A stretch of 64,000 bases of DNA. It comes from Sialis fuliginosa. Lineage: Eukaryota; Arthropoda; Insecta; Megaloptera; Sialidae. Within the stretch, counting starts at the first letter, position 1. Every line of letters begins with the position of its first letter. The stretch covers positions 23,442,151-23,506,150 of the forward strand of contig OY540814.1 of NCBI GenBank assembly GCA_961205875.1. The letters run 5' to 3'. Below are positions 24,801-35,660 of the stretch, piece by piece. The notes below the pieces were generated by a model. That model searched no databases, was not told the origin of the DNA, and was given only the letters and a program-made list of their open reading frames with translations. Position numbers and translations under genes: made by a program.

Positions 24801-26770
24801 AAATTTCCTGTAGTATATCCAGGCGAAGATAGCGCAGCGGCTAGTCCACGTTCGGACAATTACCGACGTGACTTTGCCAGAGGGACTGTCCCTGTAACGA
24901 GCTCAGATTCAGAATTATCTCAATCTAACACTCGATCACATTCGCCGCCTCATTTGCCTCGAATTAGAGCAAGGTAAAATATTTAAATACACAGACAAAA
25001 TTGTATTATAACAAACAACAGACAAAAATCAAATACAAATTCCCTAACCATAAATATTGTAAGAGTTTAGACTTACACGTGTTTCAATAGCAATGCTACC
25101 ATCATCAGAGTCCTAAAGACACTGAGTATTTAGTGTCTTTAGGACTCTGATGATGATAGCATTGCTATTGAAACATGTTTAAGTCTAAACTCTTACAATT
25201 TTTATGGTTAGGGGATTTGTTTTTGATAAAATTGTATTATAAATAAAATGTATATAAATCAAAAGTAATACTTTGTAAAATAAAATATTAGATGATTAAG
25301 GAATGGATTTTACGGTAAACTGACTGACTAACTGACTAATTCTAACCAAACTAAAAAATATTTTCTATCGTAATTTATAATTATTATTTGACTACTTCTG
25401 TTTATTATTTTATATTTAAAAGTATAGAGAAAGCAATGTCGGAAGCTATAGGTACTATAGACAATATAAGTGCCTTCGACACACAATAACCTGGACTCGC
25501 CCTTGATTAGTAACCGATTTTAAAGCATGAAGGGACTGGAATTTTCGCAACAAAATTCTATAGTCTCCGATGTTGTTATCTCTCCATCTATTCCACAGTG
25601 AGGGTTCGCAAAACTCCAAGAGCTCAAAAACTATTTTTATGGCTGCCAAATTTTTTCACGTACATCATATATTAATTTAGTAAATAATAATTGATGATAT
25701 CTTGTAAATATTATACAGGAAGTTTTTTATCTCGAAACTGCAAAATATCTGGAAAATGAAGATTATTACGAAAAATGTTTGTTACAAAGGTTTCAGGATT
25801 TAGATTTTAGAAGGACAAAACCAATGGAGTTACGTAACAATTTTGTCCTTAAGTGGAGGTTTTAAGGATGATTTTGAGATCAACAATTTTTTTTACAGAT
25901 TCGTGTTTTGGAGAAAAAAAGAAACAACTTTTGTCTGAAAAGTTTTTTTTAAAACTTTATTTACGTAATTTTTTTAACTTTTCAGACAAAATTATTTCTT
26001 TTTTTCTGTGAAATACGAATCTGTAAAAAAAAATAGTTTTCCATTTTTTTTTTAAATTAGTTAGCCCCAAAATTACCTTAAAACCTCCACTCAAAGTGAA
26101 AATTGTTACCTTCATTGATTTTGCTCCTCTAAATCCTGAAATTTTTGTACCAATTCTTATTTTTCCAGATATTTTACAGTCTCAAGATAAAAAAAACTCG
26201 TATTTAAAACATTTTCTGGTTAAGATATTTTATTAAATTTATTACAAACTATTTTATATTTAATAATGAATAACACGAAGCTAATTAACCAATTAACAAA
26301 ATGCATTAATATTTCATGTAGGTATTAACGACGCATGAATTGAAATTTCATTATCTAGTCAAGCTTCCCCTTTTGCGCTTAAAGTACTTCTAAAATGGGA
26401 CGGTAACAGGAATTTCATCTTGAAAACAAAAAAACATTTCATATCATTTCGTAAGTTTAATAAGTATATATTTATTATAATTCAAAAATTAGTAAATGTA
26501 TTTATTTATATATATAGATCAGTGAGCCCCGATGGAAATAAAAATGAAGACAATACTAACTGTGAAAATGACATGAACGATGATAATATAACTAAAATCC
26601 GTATTAGACGAAACTCTACTGGATCAAGACACAGTAACTGTGACTTAAACACTGTTCATATTGACACAGAAGAAATAACTGCACAACCAAAACTATCTTT
26701 CGGTGTTATTCAGCCTTTACCGTTTAATCTTGGAAAAAATTACCGTCCAATTACTTTTAAAATCAAATAA
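15846..26770 (+). CDS. Uncharacterised large disordered protein with one coiled-coil segment (15 coding exons)
   Basis: I do not recognise this gene. Coding exons, all with GT/AG borders and matching phase: 15846-16094, 16553-16885, 18381-18671, 19016-19599, 19982-20387, 20575-20742, 20955-21161, 21490-21662, 22153-22531, 22941-23243, 23390-23646, 23710-23844, 24613-24710, 24814-24973, 26518-26770. The predicted protein is about 1331 residues. The N-terminus is MGNAHGGGG, Gly-rich and compatible with N-myristoylation. A basic KKKYKAPAPP stretch follows near residue 185. Residues 622-677 hold an acidic and proline-rich segment with SGDSGISGDAG. Residues about 950-1015 form a charged Arg/Glu-rich helix, probably a coiled coil, starting RFTFQSTVRRLERRR. 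The rest is Ser/Asn/Arg-rich and looks disordered. This composition suggests a cytoskeletal or scaffold protein, which is inference only. The first two exons are much more GC-rich than later ones. The first coding exon opens at an acceptor at 15795, so a non-coding 5' exon lies upstream. I see no catalytic motif. Confidence 0.8.
17596..17999. mobile_element. MITE family C, copy 1 (pogo/Tigger-like, TA target)
   Basis: The element begins CAGTAAGGTCTTTTTTACGC and ends GCGTAAAAAGAGACCCTACTG, with TA on both outer sides. Both the CAGT ends and the TA target are typical of pogo-type elements. It sits in intron 2 of the uncharacterised gene. Confidence 0.8.
19828..20040 (+). repeat. Tandem duplication across the intron 4 / exon 5 border
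   Basis: The segment TAAAGAAACYACYCCTGAAC occurs at about 19876 in the intron and again in exon 5 at about 20005, and ACAATTTTCGAWGTT also occurs twice. The intronic copy stays open in the same frame as exon 5. I found no in-phase acceptor for it. Confidence 0.7.
24027..24300. mobile_element. Palindromic MITE in intron 12 of the uncharacterised gene
   Basis: The left arm AGATTTTCATGG through TTTATTTTAATCTGATAT is mirrored by ATCCGATTAAAATAAA through GTGAAAATCT, with a T/A-rich centre. It has no coding content. Confidence 0.65.
25035..25220. repeat. Near-perfect 89-bp inverted repeat with 8-nt loop
   Basis: The arms run inward from ACAAATTCCCTAACCATAAA and meet at GACACT-GAGTATTT-AGTGTC. Only a handful of mismatches are visible over 89 bp. 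A 15-bp direct repeat AAAATTGTATTATAA flanks it at 24997-25011 and 25228-25242. It lies in intron 14, 23 nt after the splice donor begins, so the transcript would carry a long hairpin. Confidence 0.85.
25720..26200. mobile_element. Palindromic MITE in intron 14 of the uncharacterised gene
   Basis: Left-arm pieces GGATTTAGATTTTAGAAGGA and GTGGAGGTTTTAAGG are mirrored on the right by CTTAAAACCTCCACTC and TCCTCTAAATCCTG. The outer ends are approximate. Confidence 0.6.
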
Positions 26771-26910
26771 TTTGTATTAGTTATAATAACACATTATTAT
26801 TTATTATAATATACATATTACCAATAACATATAAAATGTATATTTCTGTAGGTTAATGTAATGTACATTTTCATACGTACTGTTAATGCTCAATTCATAT
26901 AATTATTGTA

Positions 26911-26916
26911 AATAAA
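26911..26916 (+). terminator. Poly(A) signal AATAAA of the uncharacterised gene
   Basis: An AATAAA hexamer sits 141 bp after the TAA stop at 26768-26770, followed by a T-rich stretch. It is the first canonical signal after the stop. Confidence 0.55.
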
Positions 26917-27783
26917 ATAATTGTTCTATATATTGTTAATAGGTATTTTTTTATTATTTGTATCCTTTTTATTTATTTTTAGTTACAGATACGGCTGCAA
27001 ACCATACTTTATAATACGTTAAAAAACATCTGCCGAGTAAATATGTAGTGCTTCCTCTTACTAAATTCACCAAAGGTAGTTAATTATCGAACAATTTAAT
27101 AAACACCGGTAAAGTATTCAGATGAACTGGCATTGCTTAGCCATTTAATTTGTACCTATACAATTTTATTTAAAAATATTTATTCGACATTTTTCTAAAT
27201 ACATAATTTGTCTTGACCTGAAACGAAAAGACCAAGTAAAAAATTTTGAAATCGGAAAACAATTTCTTTTCTCATTTTATAAACGATCACAAGGCTTCTC
27301 GTATATTCGATATGGCGAGGAAGCAATATCATGCTTTATTTTTATGTTCATATTTCAAATTATCTATCTAATTGTAAGTTAATCTTTTCAGAAAATAATA
27401 TTTTTTATTTTCCATCTTTCAAAAACAAGTTAGTTATTTTTCTCAAGTTGGCAACCCTAGTTACAGCCATTTTATTTTTTTAAATCCATTGTTGTTTATT
27501 TATAAATTGTCCACACTTGTCAAAAAATCCGTTGTCTTTAAATTTGTAAAATGAAAACAATTTAATTACATACTTATGTGATATTATAGAAGTAATTAGT
27601 TAAATATATACTTATATTTGTATAACTCATTAAATGACATGAAATATTTACTATACATTTAATAATATTAGAATATCAGCGTAAATAGTGTTTATAAAAG
27701 TGAGGTTATATTAAGTGACAAATTTTCAACAATAACTAGTTTCATAATATTAGAGAATACATTTTATTAGATCTATCCTAAAA
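26917..27783. other. Spacer between the uncharacterised gene and MSH5
   Basis: About 870 bp. It contains the repeat piece at 27047-27110 shared with 6765-6860. The MSH5 promoter should lie in the last few hundred bases; I see no distinct core element. Confidence 0.4.
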
Positions 27784-30700
27784 ATGAACACAAACACATC
27801 CGATGAAGGTTCAAGTAGTGAAACAAACAACGATTTAATAAACAATGCGTTAGTCGACTTACTACGTATGTTAAAATCAGTTAACTTATTAAATATTTTT
27901 TTAGTTTAGAAGAGGTTTCTATAGACGATATCCAAATTATTAGATTAATTAATAATGGTGCTTCGACTTCTTCAGAAAATAATAACATCGATTCTCACAC
28001 ATCTCAACAAAAGTAAGTACTTACTTAATAATTTTATATTTAAATGCACAATCAATCAACAAAAAAATTATAAAGCTCTACAGATAGTCAAAACGGGTAT
28101 ATCGAATCTGAAAGTAACGAGAACGAAGACAAAATTATTTTGTGTCTTCTTTGGCATTCGGGTAAAATAGCAGGGGCGTATTTTAGTCTTGAAGATTTTA
28201 TGGTAAGTAAACGCTGCTATAATAATGCAAAATACATAAATATTTTAAGCATGATTAAATATTTAACGACAGCTCTACACATTGCCTGAAATATGGGATA
28301 ATCCGCCGTTATTTCGAGTTACCGAGACTATTATACGTCAAGTACAACCTTCTATTATACTAATTCTCAACAAGATTACAGACACATTTGCAGGCATGAT
28401 AAAAAACATTCCTATAAAGAAAATAGAACACTTGTCGAAAAAAACACATTGTAAAGTATTTTCATTAAAATTACAGAAGGTACTGGCACCAGTCTTGGAC
28501 GCTTTAAGAGTTTTTTGGGATTTATTAAATCAATTCATATTTTTTTCAATAAAAAAAATGATTTAAATTCGAAAAATTCAGTTTTTAATTTATATGCAGA
28601 ACACATTTATAAAGTAAAAAATTATATATAATTTGGCGAGGCCACGTTGTTTGCCTGTAAGTCGCACTCTATTACTGTTTCGGATGATTTTTTCACTCGT
28701 CTTTACAAACATGCTGTCAAAGCAGTGTTGTATTTTTAGTTTTTCATTACTTACATTATTGAATAAACCTGATTCTGAAACTATACGTGAATGTATGTGT
28801 TTTATAACTTTTATAGTATTTAAAAAGGTTGAAGTTTCGAATAATCAGTGTTTAAAACGTTTCTGTTTCAATAAATAGAGCACTTCCGGCGAGTTATCTT
28901 ATAAACCGTGTATTAAAAACTAGTTTAAATATCCAATTACTGAAAAACCATATTAAAATTTTAGATTTTTATCTATACATTGCTCTAATGATCTAATAAC
29001 CTTAAACAAGTGGGGTATTGTCCAAGACTAGTGCCAGTACCTAAATAATAATTTTATTTCACGACATTACTAAATTCAGTTTAATTTTATTATAGTGTTC
29101 GAATCTTGTAAACAAAGAGTCTTATCGCTTAAATTAACCGACCAACATGAAGATGCCACAGAAGGAGAACAAAACTATTATATAAACTCTCTAATAGATT
29201 TAGCGCAACCATTGTCGACGCATACTTTAGGGGCACTTTTAATGTACTTAGACAAAAACCTATCGCGTTTTTGTTACAGTACTACTTCAAGTACAGATAA
29301 TTCTTCTGATGTAACGGAAAAGAAATATAGAGGTTTAAAAATCATTTCATTGTAAGTCATTTGATTTAAGTCGTCTATTTAAAATAAAATATACTTTATA
29401 TTTATTAGGAAAAAAATCGTTTTAATTGACGACGAAACGTTCAAAGCATTGAAAATATTTAGCCCCAAAGGGCATCCGTCAAATTTCAAAAAAGGATACG
29501 TAGCTTCCAATAAGGAAGGTTTAAGTGTCTTCAGTTTATTTAAATTTTGTAGAACTACCATCGGGTCAAGAAAATTAAGGTACATATTAAAGGGGGACCA
29601 AACTGTGAAGGATTAAAAAACAGCTAATTTTTTTAATTTTTTTCCCTGCAATTAATTAACTGTTTTTGGATTGAGGGAAGGATATGTTATTAAGGATACT
29701 TTGAACTAAAATATTAAAAAATTAGTTATAAAATATAATATGGCGACTCATGGAAAAATCGTCTCTGCATGGTACATATAGTGGTTCGTTAAAAAAAAAA
29801 CATATTTAATTTATGAAAAATTAGGAATTTTTACTTACTGTATCGTCGTCAATTTTTAATTTTTTTACTTGAAATTTTTTGGAGATATTTTTGAATGCAT
29901 GTACCTACTTTAAGAAAATATTATTTAAAAAAACGATTTTTTTATCCACCACAGTGTCCTCCTTAAAATAGATCAATCGATCATTCTTAACTTGAATTTT
30001 AACTTACAGAGAATTTTTCGTTACTCCTACAAACGATAAAAACGTTTTAGAAGATCGATTCAATGCTATATTTTTTTTTAATAAACCGAAAAATGAAAAT
30101 ATAATTAAAAACATATACGAAAGTTTGCGTTACATTAGTAATATATCGGTAAATTGAAATTAATAATAAAGCGTGCTGACTTCAGAAAAAAATTCCTCCT
30201 CTGAAGTTAGTACATCGACTGCTTTTGTATCGATAATAAGTAATATTCTTTGCAGTGGATGTTGAATAAAATGGTCAACATGAATGCGTCTACCAATCAC
30301 TGGAAAACATTTTACGAAGTAAGTAAAATATTATTAACTTTAACACTCGACAAATTAATTAAAAAAAAAAAAAACAGTGATTTTCGAAGTTCTGTAATTT
30401 TCGTAAAAATTGATGTATGAAAATTAACTAAAAAACATTTTAAAACTCGAAATCTCTGCTTTTCAATACTTTCCACTGATTGAAATTTTATTTATTTTTC
30501 GCGGAGTTCTGGAGTTATAAAACAAACAATAAAAAAATGCATTTTTTTGCAAATTTCGAAATTAGGGTTAACAATTAACATCTAATTAAAATTGTCGTTT
30601 TGACTTTGCGTGCTTGAAAAGGGTTAACAAACAATCGTACAACATTTGTATTTAAATATTTCGATACATCAATTTTACGATAACTACAGAACTTTGAAAA

Positions 30701-33700
30701 TAGCCCTTCTTTTGTTATGAATATTTTAATTCATTGGATTTTGACTTTTTGATGTAAGTCGCGTAGATTAGATCGTGTTATCGTCTAAAGTTCCGTCTCA
30801 CATTGCAGTGGACATCTTGAGGGCTCTTCTAGAGAGTTAACACGACGCGACTTACACCCAGAAGCCAAGATCATCGCGAAACTTGTATAATTTTAATTTT
30901 AATAAAAGAGTTAAAGTAATAATATTTTCCTCAGAAGTAACGTTATTATTTAATTCATAGACAATATACCATTCGTTGCTCATAAATGAACTATTGACTC
31001 CATATTGTAACGAAGCACGGATCTTCTTAGAAATATCAAACGCCGCAGATGAAACCGTCTACAACGTTGTTAAATTTATAGAAAGTGTTATCGACTTCCA
31101 GCAATCTGATAAACACATGAAAATCAAAACTAACGTTGATTTAGAATTAGATGAAAGTAAGTCAATAATAATTATATACATATAACGAAATTAATACAAT
31201 CGTTTAAAATTTGAACCGAATCTATTAACAGAGAAACAGCAATACGATAATCTAAGAGATTTCATAAGCGCTTTCACACAAAAGGAACTACAAAACCTTC
31301 CTTTGTACGTACAGGAGTGTACGATAATCTATATCCCTGAAATTGGGTATCTCCTTGGTCTTAAGAAATGGTCCGAAAATATTACAGACGAAGAAATTAA
31401 TTCAGTTTCGAGGCATTTAGAATTCTTGGTAAAACACATTCATTATTTCAGTTAAAATACAATGATAATTAAATAAATGTTTTTTTCAGTTTTCGTTAAA
31501 CGACATTATATATTACAAAAGTCCAATTTGTCATAGTAAGTGTTTAGGGTCTCTTTTTACGCGGATCTGAAATTACGTGATGCGATTTTCATGCAAATTC
31601 AGGAATTTAATTTTGTAAATTTTTTGTTATTATTAAAATCTTCGTTTAATTAACAAGATTTCACAAACGGGGCCAAGTTGTATTTTCAGATAGTGACGAT
31701 AATTCTAATGAAAAAATATAAAAAATATTGTTATAAATAAAATTAAAAAACAAAATTATTTTATTTTAAGTTTTACATCAATTTCTTTCAGATTTTCAAA
31801 CTAATTTTCTTTGTGTTTTTTATAAAAAACATTCTTGAATTTTCGTACACTTTTTTACGCGATTTTCGTTTTTGTTTACATAATTGTTTAACGTGATTTA
31901 GAAAATTATGGAACGTATCCCTAAATGTAAGCAATGTCTTTTTTAAACAATTTTTAATACGCGATTTGCTGTGGAACGTATATACCGCGTAAAAAGAGAC
32001 CCTGTATTTAATTCATAATGGATTATTCTTAATTAAAAATGTTAATCTTTAGCTTTGGATACAGAAGTAGGCGACATATACATTAATATTATATTACACG
32101 AAGCTAGAATAACTCATCGTCTTGCAAACTACTGTGAAAAATATTTCAGTAAAATTCAGACGTTGTTAAATTATATAGCTGAACTCGATTGGTACGTTTT
32201 AAAAAAATCGATTTTTTTTATTTTTGCATTTTTTTAAGTATATTCAAATAAATGTAGGTATAAAAAATAAGTTAAAATTCCGAAAATTGACTAACAATAA
32301 GTTACAGACGTAAGAGTCAATTTAGTGACAGCAAATAACGGCGACCCTCAAAAAAATTTAAATGCGTTGTTCTCGAAACAGCTTTTTTTTACCTTTTGGC
32401 TTATTAATCTGAGCGTCTAGCCGATGAATAAAAAAGATCTTAAAAATGAAAAAAAAATTAAAAAAACAGCTATTCATATAGATATTGATAATTTTTATTT
32501 TTTTTTAACTTCGATAACCCTTCACCAAAATTTCGATGGGACAATAGAAATGAATTTATTTATTTTTTGGTCGTCACATCAAGGCTCATAACTTTAAAAA
32601 TGTTATAATAATAAGTTGAGTATATTTGATAAAATGTCCTTTACCCAATCCAAAAATAATTAGTTATGCCTGTGAAAAAAATTCCTAAAAAATAATTATG
32701 GTAAAGTTAATTAATTAATTCACACATCTACTTACAAAACTAACGACTGATTTGTACATTTATTGTTAAGTTTACTAGCGATGGCTCGTGTTGCCTATGA
32801 CCAGAAGTTCGTACGTCCGATTCTAACAAACGATCGTGAAGTCGATATTGTCAATGGGAGGCATCCATTGATAGAGCTAACGTGTGCCAGCTTTGTCCCA
32901 AACACATATAAATCTAACACGGAAAGAGGGTTTATTAAAATCATCTCCGGAGCTAACGCAAGCGGGAAAAGTGTCTATTTGAAACAAGTAAGGAATGTTT
33001 AAATAAATATAGTTTCTTTTTACGCGGACTATTATATTTTATACTTAGTTTTATATTAAGTTTTGTGTATATCAATTTCTTTCAGATTTTTAAAATAATT
33101 CTTTATTTTTATTAGGCATTCTTACTTTTGTGAATTTTCGGAAATTTATTTTATGCGATTTTCGGCCTATTTTAATTAATTGATTTTAGAAAATTATAGA
33201 AATATCCCTAATTTTGTAGGTTTTTGATGGAACGTATCTACCCTTCTACTGTGTAGTATAATCACAAATACTAAGTGAAAGTACTTAAAGTATCAAGTAC
33301 TTTTTACTCTTTCCAAAAATACTTCAAGTCTAGTATGGAAAAGTTCTTGAAATAAGGTATCAACTATTTTTAAAATACTTTTTTAAGTATTTTGCTTGAA
33401 GTATTAACATCTCTAATTATATTAGACAGTAGCGCACCGAAAATAAAATTCGGGGGGGTCAACTTTTTTTTGTAATTATAATTATATATATCTAGGTTTT
33501 ATTTTTTTATCTATCATAACAGTTAAATTAGTAATGTATATTGACAAAGGGGGGGAGTCTAATCCTTAACCCCCATCCTTGAGTACGCCACTGATACTAG
33601 ATATAGTGTGATGGGAGAAGGGAAGGAAGGTCGAGGAGCTAGAACTTATTTTCTTGTTATAATTCAATATTTGCTATTTTTCAAGATTGCGATAATAATT

Positions 33701-35558
33701 TACATGGCGCACATTGGAAGCTACGTACCGGCCGACTACGCTAAAATACCACTGTTAGATAACATCCTTACAAGAATTCAAACTGTCGAATCTTCGTCGA
33801 GTAACCTATCAGGATTTTTCATCGACTTACGGCAGGTAAAAAAAATGGGTGTGACTGTACTGACTAGAATGCACAGTCGAGAGATAGGCGTAAATACGTT
33901 GCAGAGGGGTTAAATAAAACTCAAACTCATGATGGGCTTACGTGCCCTGTATCAGGGGTTATTTTAAGAAAAATTTTCAACTGCAATGACCGTTTTTTTT
34001 TTTGCTCAACATTTTTTACATTTTCAATTGCAATAACCTTCACTTTTTATACAGTAGAACCTCGTTAGTACGTTTTTCGCCGTACTTTTTTTAGGTCCCG
34101 GCATTCTAATATTTCGTAACTACGAGATTCCGCTGTATTTTCAATTGCAATACCTTTTTTTTAATTATAAATACACTTTTTAAATGTTTCAATTACACAA
34201 ATTAGCTTTTACAACTGCAGTTTTCATTTTTGGAACTACAACTACTCACTAAAATAACCCCTGCCCTGTATACCTTCTGATCCTTTCAGCTACTGGTAAT
34301 GGTACATTTTCCGATAGCTGCTGAGACGATATATCTATTAATATCTAAGGCTATACTAAGGCTATTCGTATATTTCATTTGCGCATGTTTTAGCCGACTT
34401 TCTGAATTATTATTTTTATTATGTATATAAAGTTTTTCACTCACTAAAACTGTTAAATGTTTTGATTTGTACTTGTACCTTGTAGATCTAATCGAGATAA
34501 TCGTGATAGCTGCTCTGAGTGTCGAACTATACTAATTATTCTATATACTATATACTATACTGAGTTATTAATGGTTTATGTCTCCTGAAAACGTTACATC
34601 AAGTTTCTAAAACCACCGTATAATTAATCATCGATTCTTTAATACAGATGTCTAGAATAATGCACTCGTCGACTGCCGCTTCGTTAATAATAATCGACGA
34701 GTTCGCTAAAGGCACATCCGACCTCGACGGTGTTTCCCTGCTCGCCGCATCTATCGAAGATTTCTCCAAAGTACCCGGAAATTGTCCTCATATGTTAGTA
34801 GCGACACATCAATCGCAGTTACCGTCATTATTGGAACCAACTCCACTATTGAGTTATCAGGTAATTACAGTAAGGTATCTTTTTCCGCGGATTTGAAGTT
34901 ACGCGGTGTGATTTTTCATGCAAGTGGGGTATCAAATGGAATCTAACAATTCAAGAAATTTAAATATGTAAACCTTTTGTTGATGAAAAAATCAAATTAA
35001 ATAAATAAAATTGAAAAGAACTTATTTTATTTTAAGTTTGTTTGTTTTTTTAGACATTTTTATTTTTGTGAATTTTCGAAAACTTTTTTTTAATAGAATT
35101 TTCGGCCTATTTTAATTGATTGATTTGCCGCATAAAAAGAGACCCTTCTGTACTGTTTTCTAACTAATTCTTTTATCGCAGATGGTTATAGGATTCTCAA
35201 TACAAATATGGGTTTTAAACGTAATTTTTAACAATTACTTAACATTCTTTAGATGATGGACCACATGATAGACCCTGTACAAAAATCACTAGTGTTTCTA
35301 TATAAAGTGATCGACGGAACCGTCAACTCAAGCTGCGCAATCGAAACCGCTAAAGCAGAAGGCTTTCCTACAAAAGTAATCGATCGAATGAAACAAGTAT
35401 TGGTATCGGTGCGACAGAACGAATCGGTACCTTCCGTTTCTTTGAACGCAGACTACAAAACTAACTTGGACGTATTCGCCGACAAAATAATAAGTCTAGA
35501 TATCGACGCTGTCAATGCAGAAGATATTTTAAAATTAATCGAAGAACTTCATTTGTAA
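27784..35558 (+). CDS. MSH5: MutS protein homolog 5, meiotic crossover factor (16 exons)
   Basis: MSH5 pairs with MSH4 as a MutS-gamma clamp that stabilises meiotic recombination intermediates; it is not a mismatch-repair enzyme. Exons, with consistent phases: 27784-27865, 27910-28012, 28088-28202, 28273-28450, 29096-29351, 29409-29579, 30010-30148, 30256-30318, 30961-31156, 31232-31428, 31490-31535, 32053-32191, 32771-32987, 33686-33835, 34648-34860, 35253-35558. The product is 856 residues; vertebrate MSH5 is about 830. The MutS core and clamp fill the middle (for example NLPLYVQECTIIYIPEIGYL in exon 10). The ATPase starts with NGRHPLIEL. Walker A is GANASGKS at 622-629, and Walker B is LIIIDEF with D701-E702, followed by the AKGTSDLDG signature. 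No active-site residue looks lost. Introns 1 and 2 each have two closely spaced acceptor AGs, and only the second avoids an in-frame TAG. MSH5 rather than MSH4 or MSH2 is supported by FVRPIL..NGRHPL and GSYVPADYAKI. The start is the first ATG of the open frame. Confidence 0.93.
28479..29041. mobile_element. MITE family A, copy 5, filling MSH5 intron 4
   Basis: The left end GGTACTGGCACCAGTCTTGG and right end CCAAGACTAGTGCCAGTACC are clear terminal repeats. The intron is 645 bp, of which this is 563 bp; without it the intron would be about 82 bp. The element begins 28 nt after the donor. Confidence 0.85.
30741..30870. mobile_element. Small inverted-repeat element in MSH5 intron 8
   Basis: GATGTAAGTCGCGT on the left is mirrored by ACGCGACTTACA on the right. 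The right end CCCAGAAGCCAAGATC matches the element at about 14990-15120. Confidence 0.55.
31543..32003. mobile_element. MITE family C, copy 2, in MSH5 intron 11
   Basis: Left end TAGGGTCTCTTTTTACGCGG, right end CGCGTAAAAAGAGACCCTG. About 460 of the 517 intron bases. It starts about 7 nt after the donor. Confidence 0.8.
32230..32700. mobile_element. MITE family E fragment in MSH5 intron 12
   Basis: Internal family E sequence is recognisable (CCGAAAATTGACTAACAATA, AAAATGTCCTTTACCCAATC), but neither terminal repeat is present. Confidence 0.55.
33010..33254. mobile_element. MITE family C, copy 3 (degenerate), in MSH5 intron 13
   Basis: CTTTTTACGCGGAC at the left and AACGTATCTACC...CTACTG at the right match the family, with an internal deletion and decayed ends. 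Confidence 0.6.
34053..34136. mobile_element. Tiny pogo-like MITE in MSH5 intron 14
   Basis: CAGTAGAACCTCGTTAGTACG at the left is mirrored by CGTAACTACGAGATTCCGCTG at the right, with TA on both sides. It is under 90 bp and differs from family C in its end sequence. Confidence 0.65.
34868..35150. mobile_element. MITE family C, copy 4, in MSH5 intron 15
   Basis: The left end CAGTAAGGTATCTTTTTCCG begins 7 nt into the intron. The right end is AAAAAGAGACCCTTCTG. The remaining intron would be about 109 bp. Confidence 0.75.
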
Positions 35559-35660
35559 TTTTTATTTCATTTAAAATGTGTGACTTTGCCCCTTAATTGA
35601 TTGAAGTCAGCCGTGAAAAACAATCAATCGATATTTGTATAATTTACTCCATCCGTCAAA
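35559..35660 (+). promoter_or_regulatory. Compact MSH5-CFAP61 spacer (102 bp)
   Basis: This interval must hold the end of the MSH5 3' UTR and the CFAP61 5' leader, and probably part of its promoter. I see no AATAAA in it. The nearest downstream hexamer is at 35789-35794, inside the first CFAP61 exon. The transcripts may therefore overlap, or CFAP61 may be co-transcribed. Confidence 0.5.

Noticed and set aside
28475..28500. MITE end appearing to supply the splice donor of MSH5 exon 4 (AAG|GTACTGG)
   Set aside because: Using that donor breaks the phase into exon 5. The donor at 28451 (GTAAAG) keeps the frame, so the MITE simply lies inside the intron.
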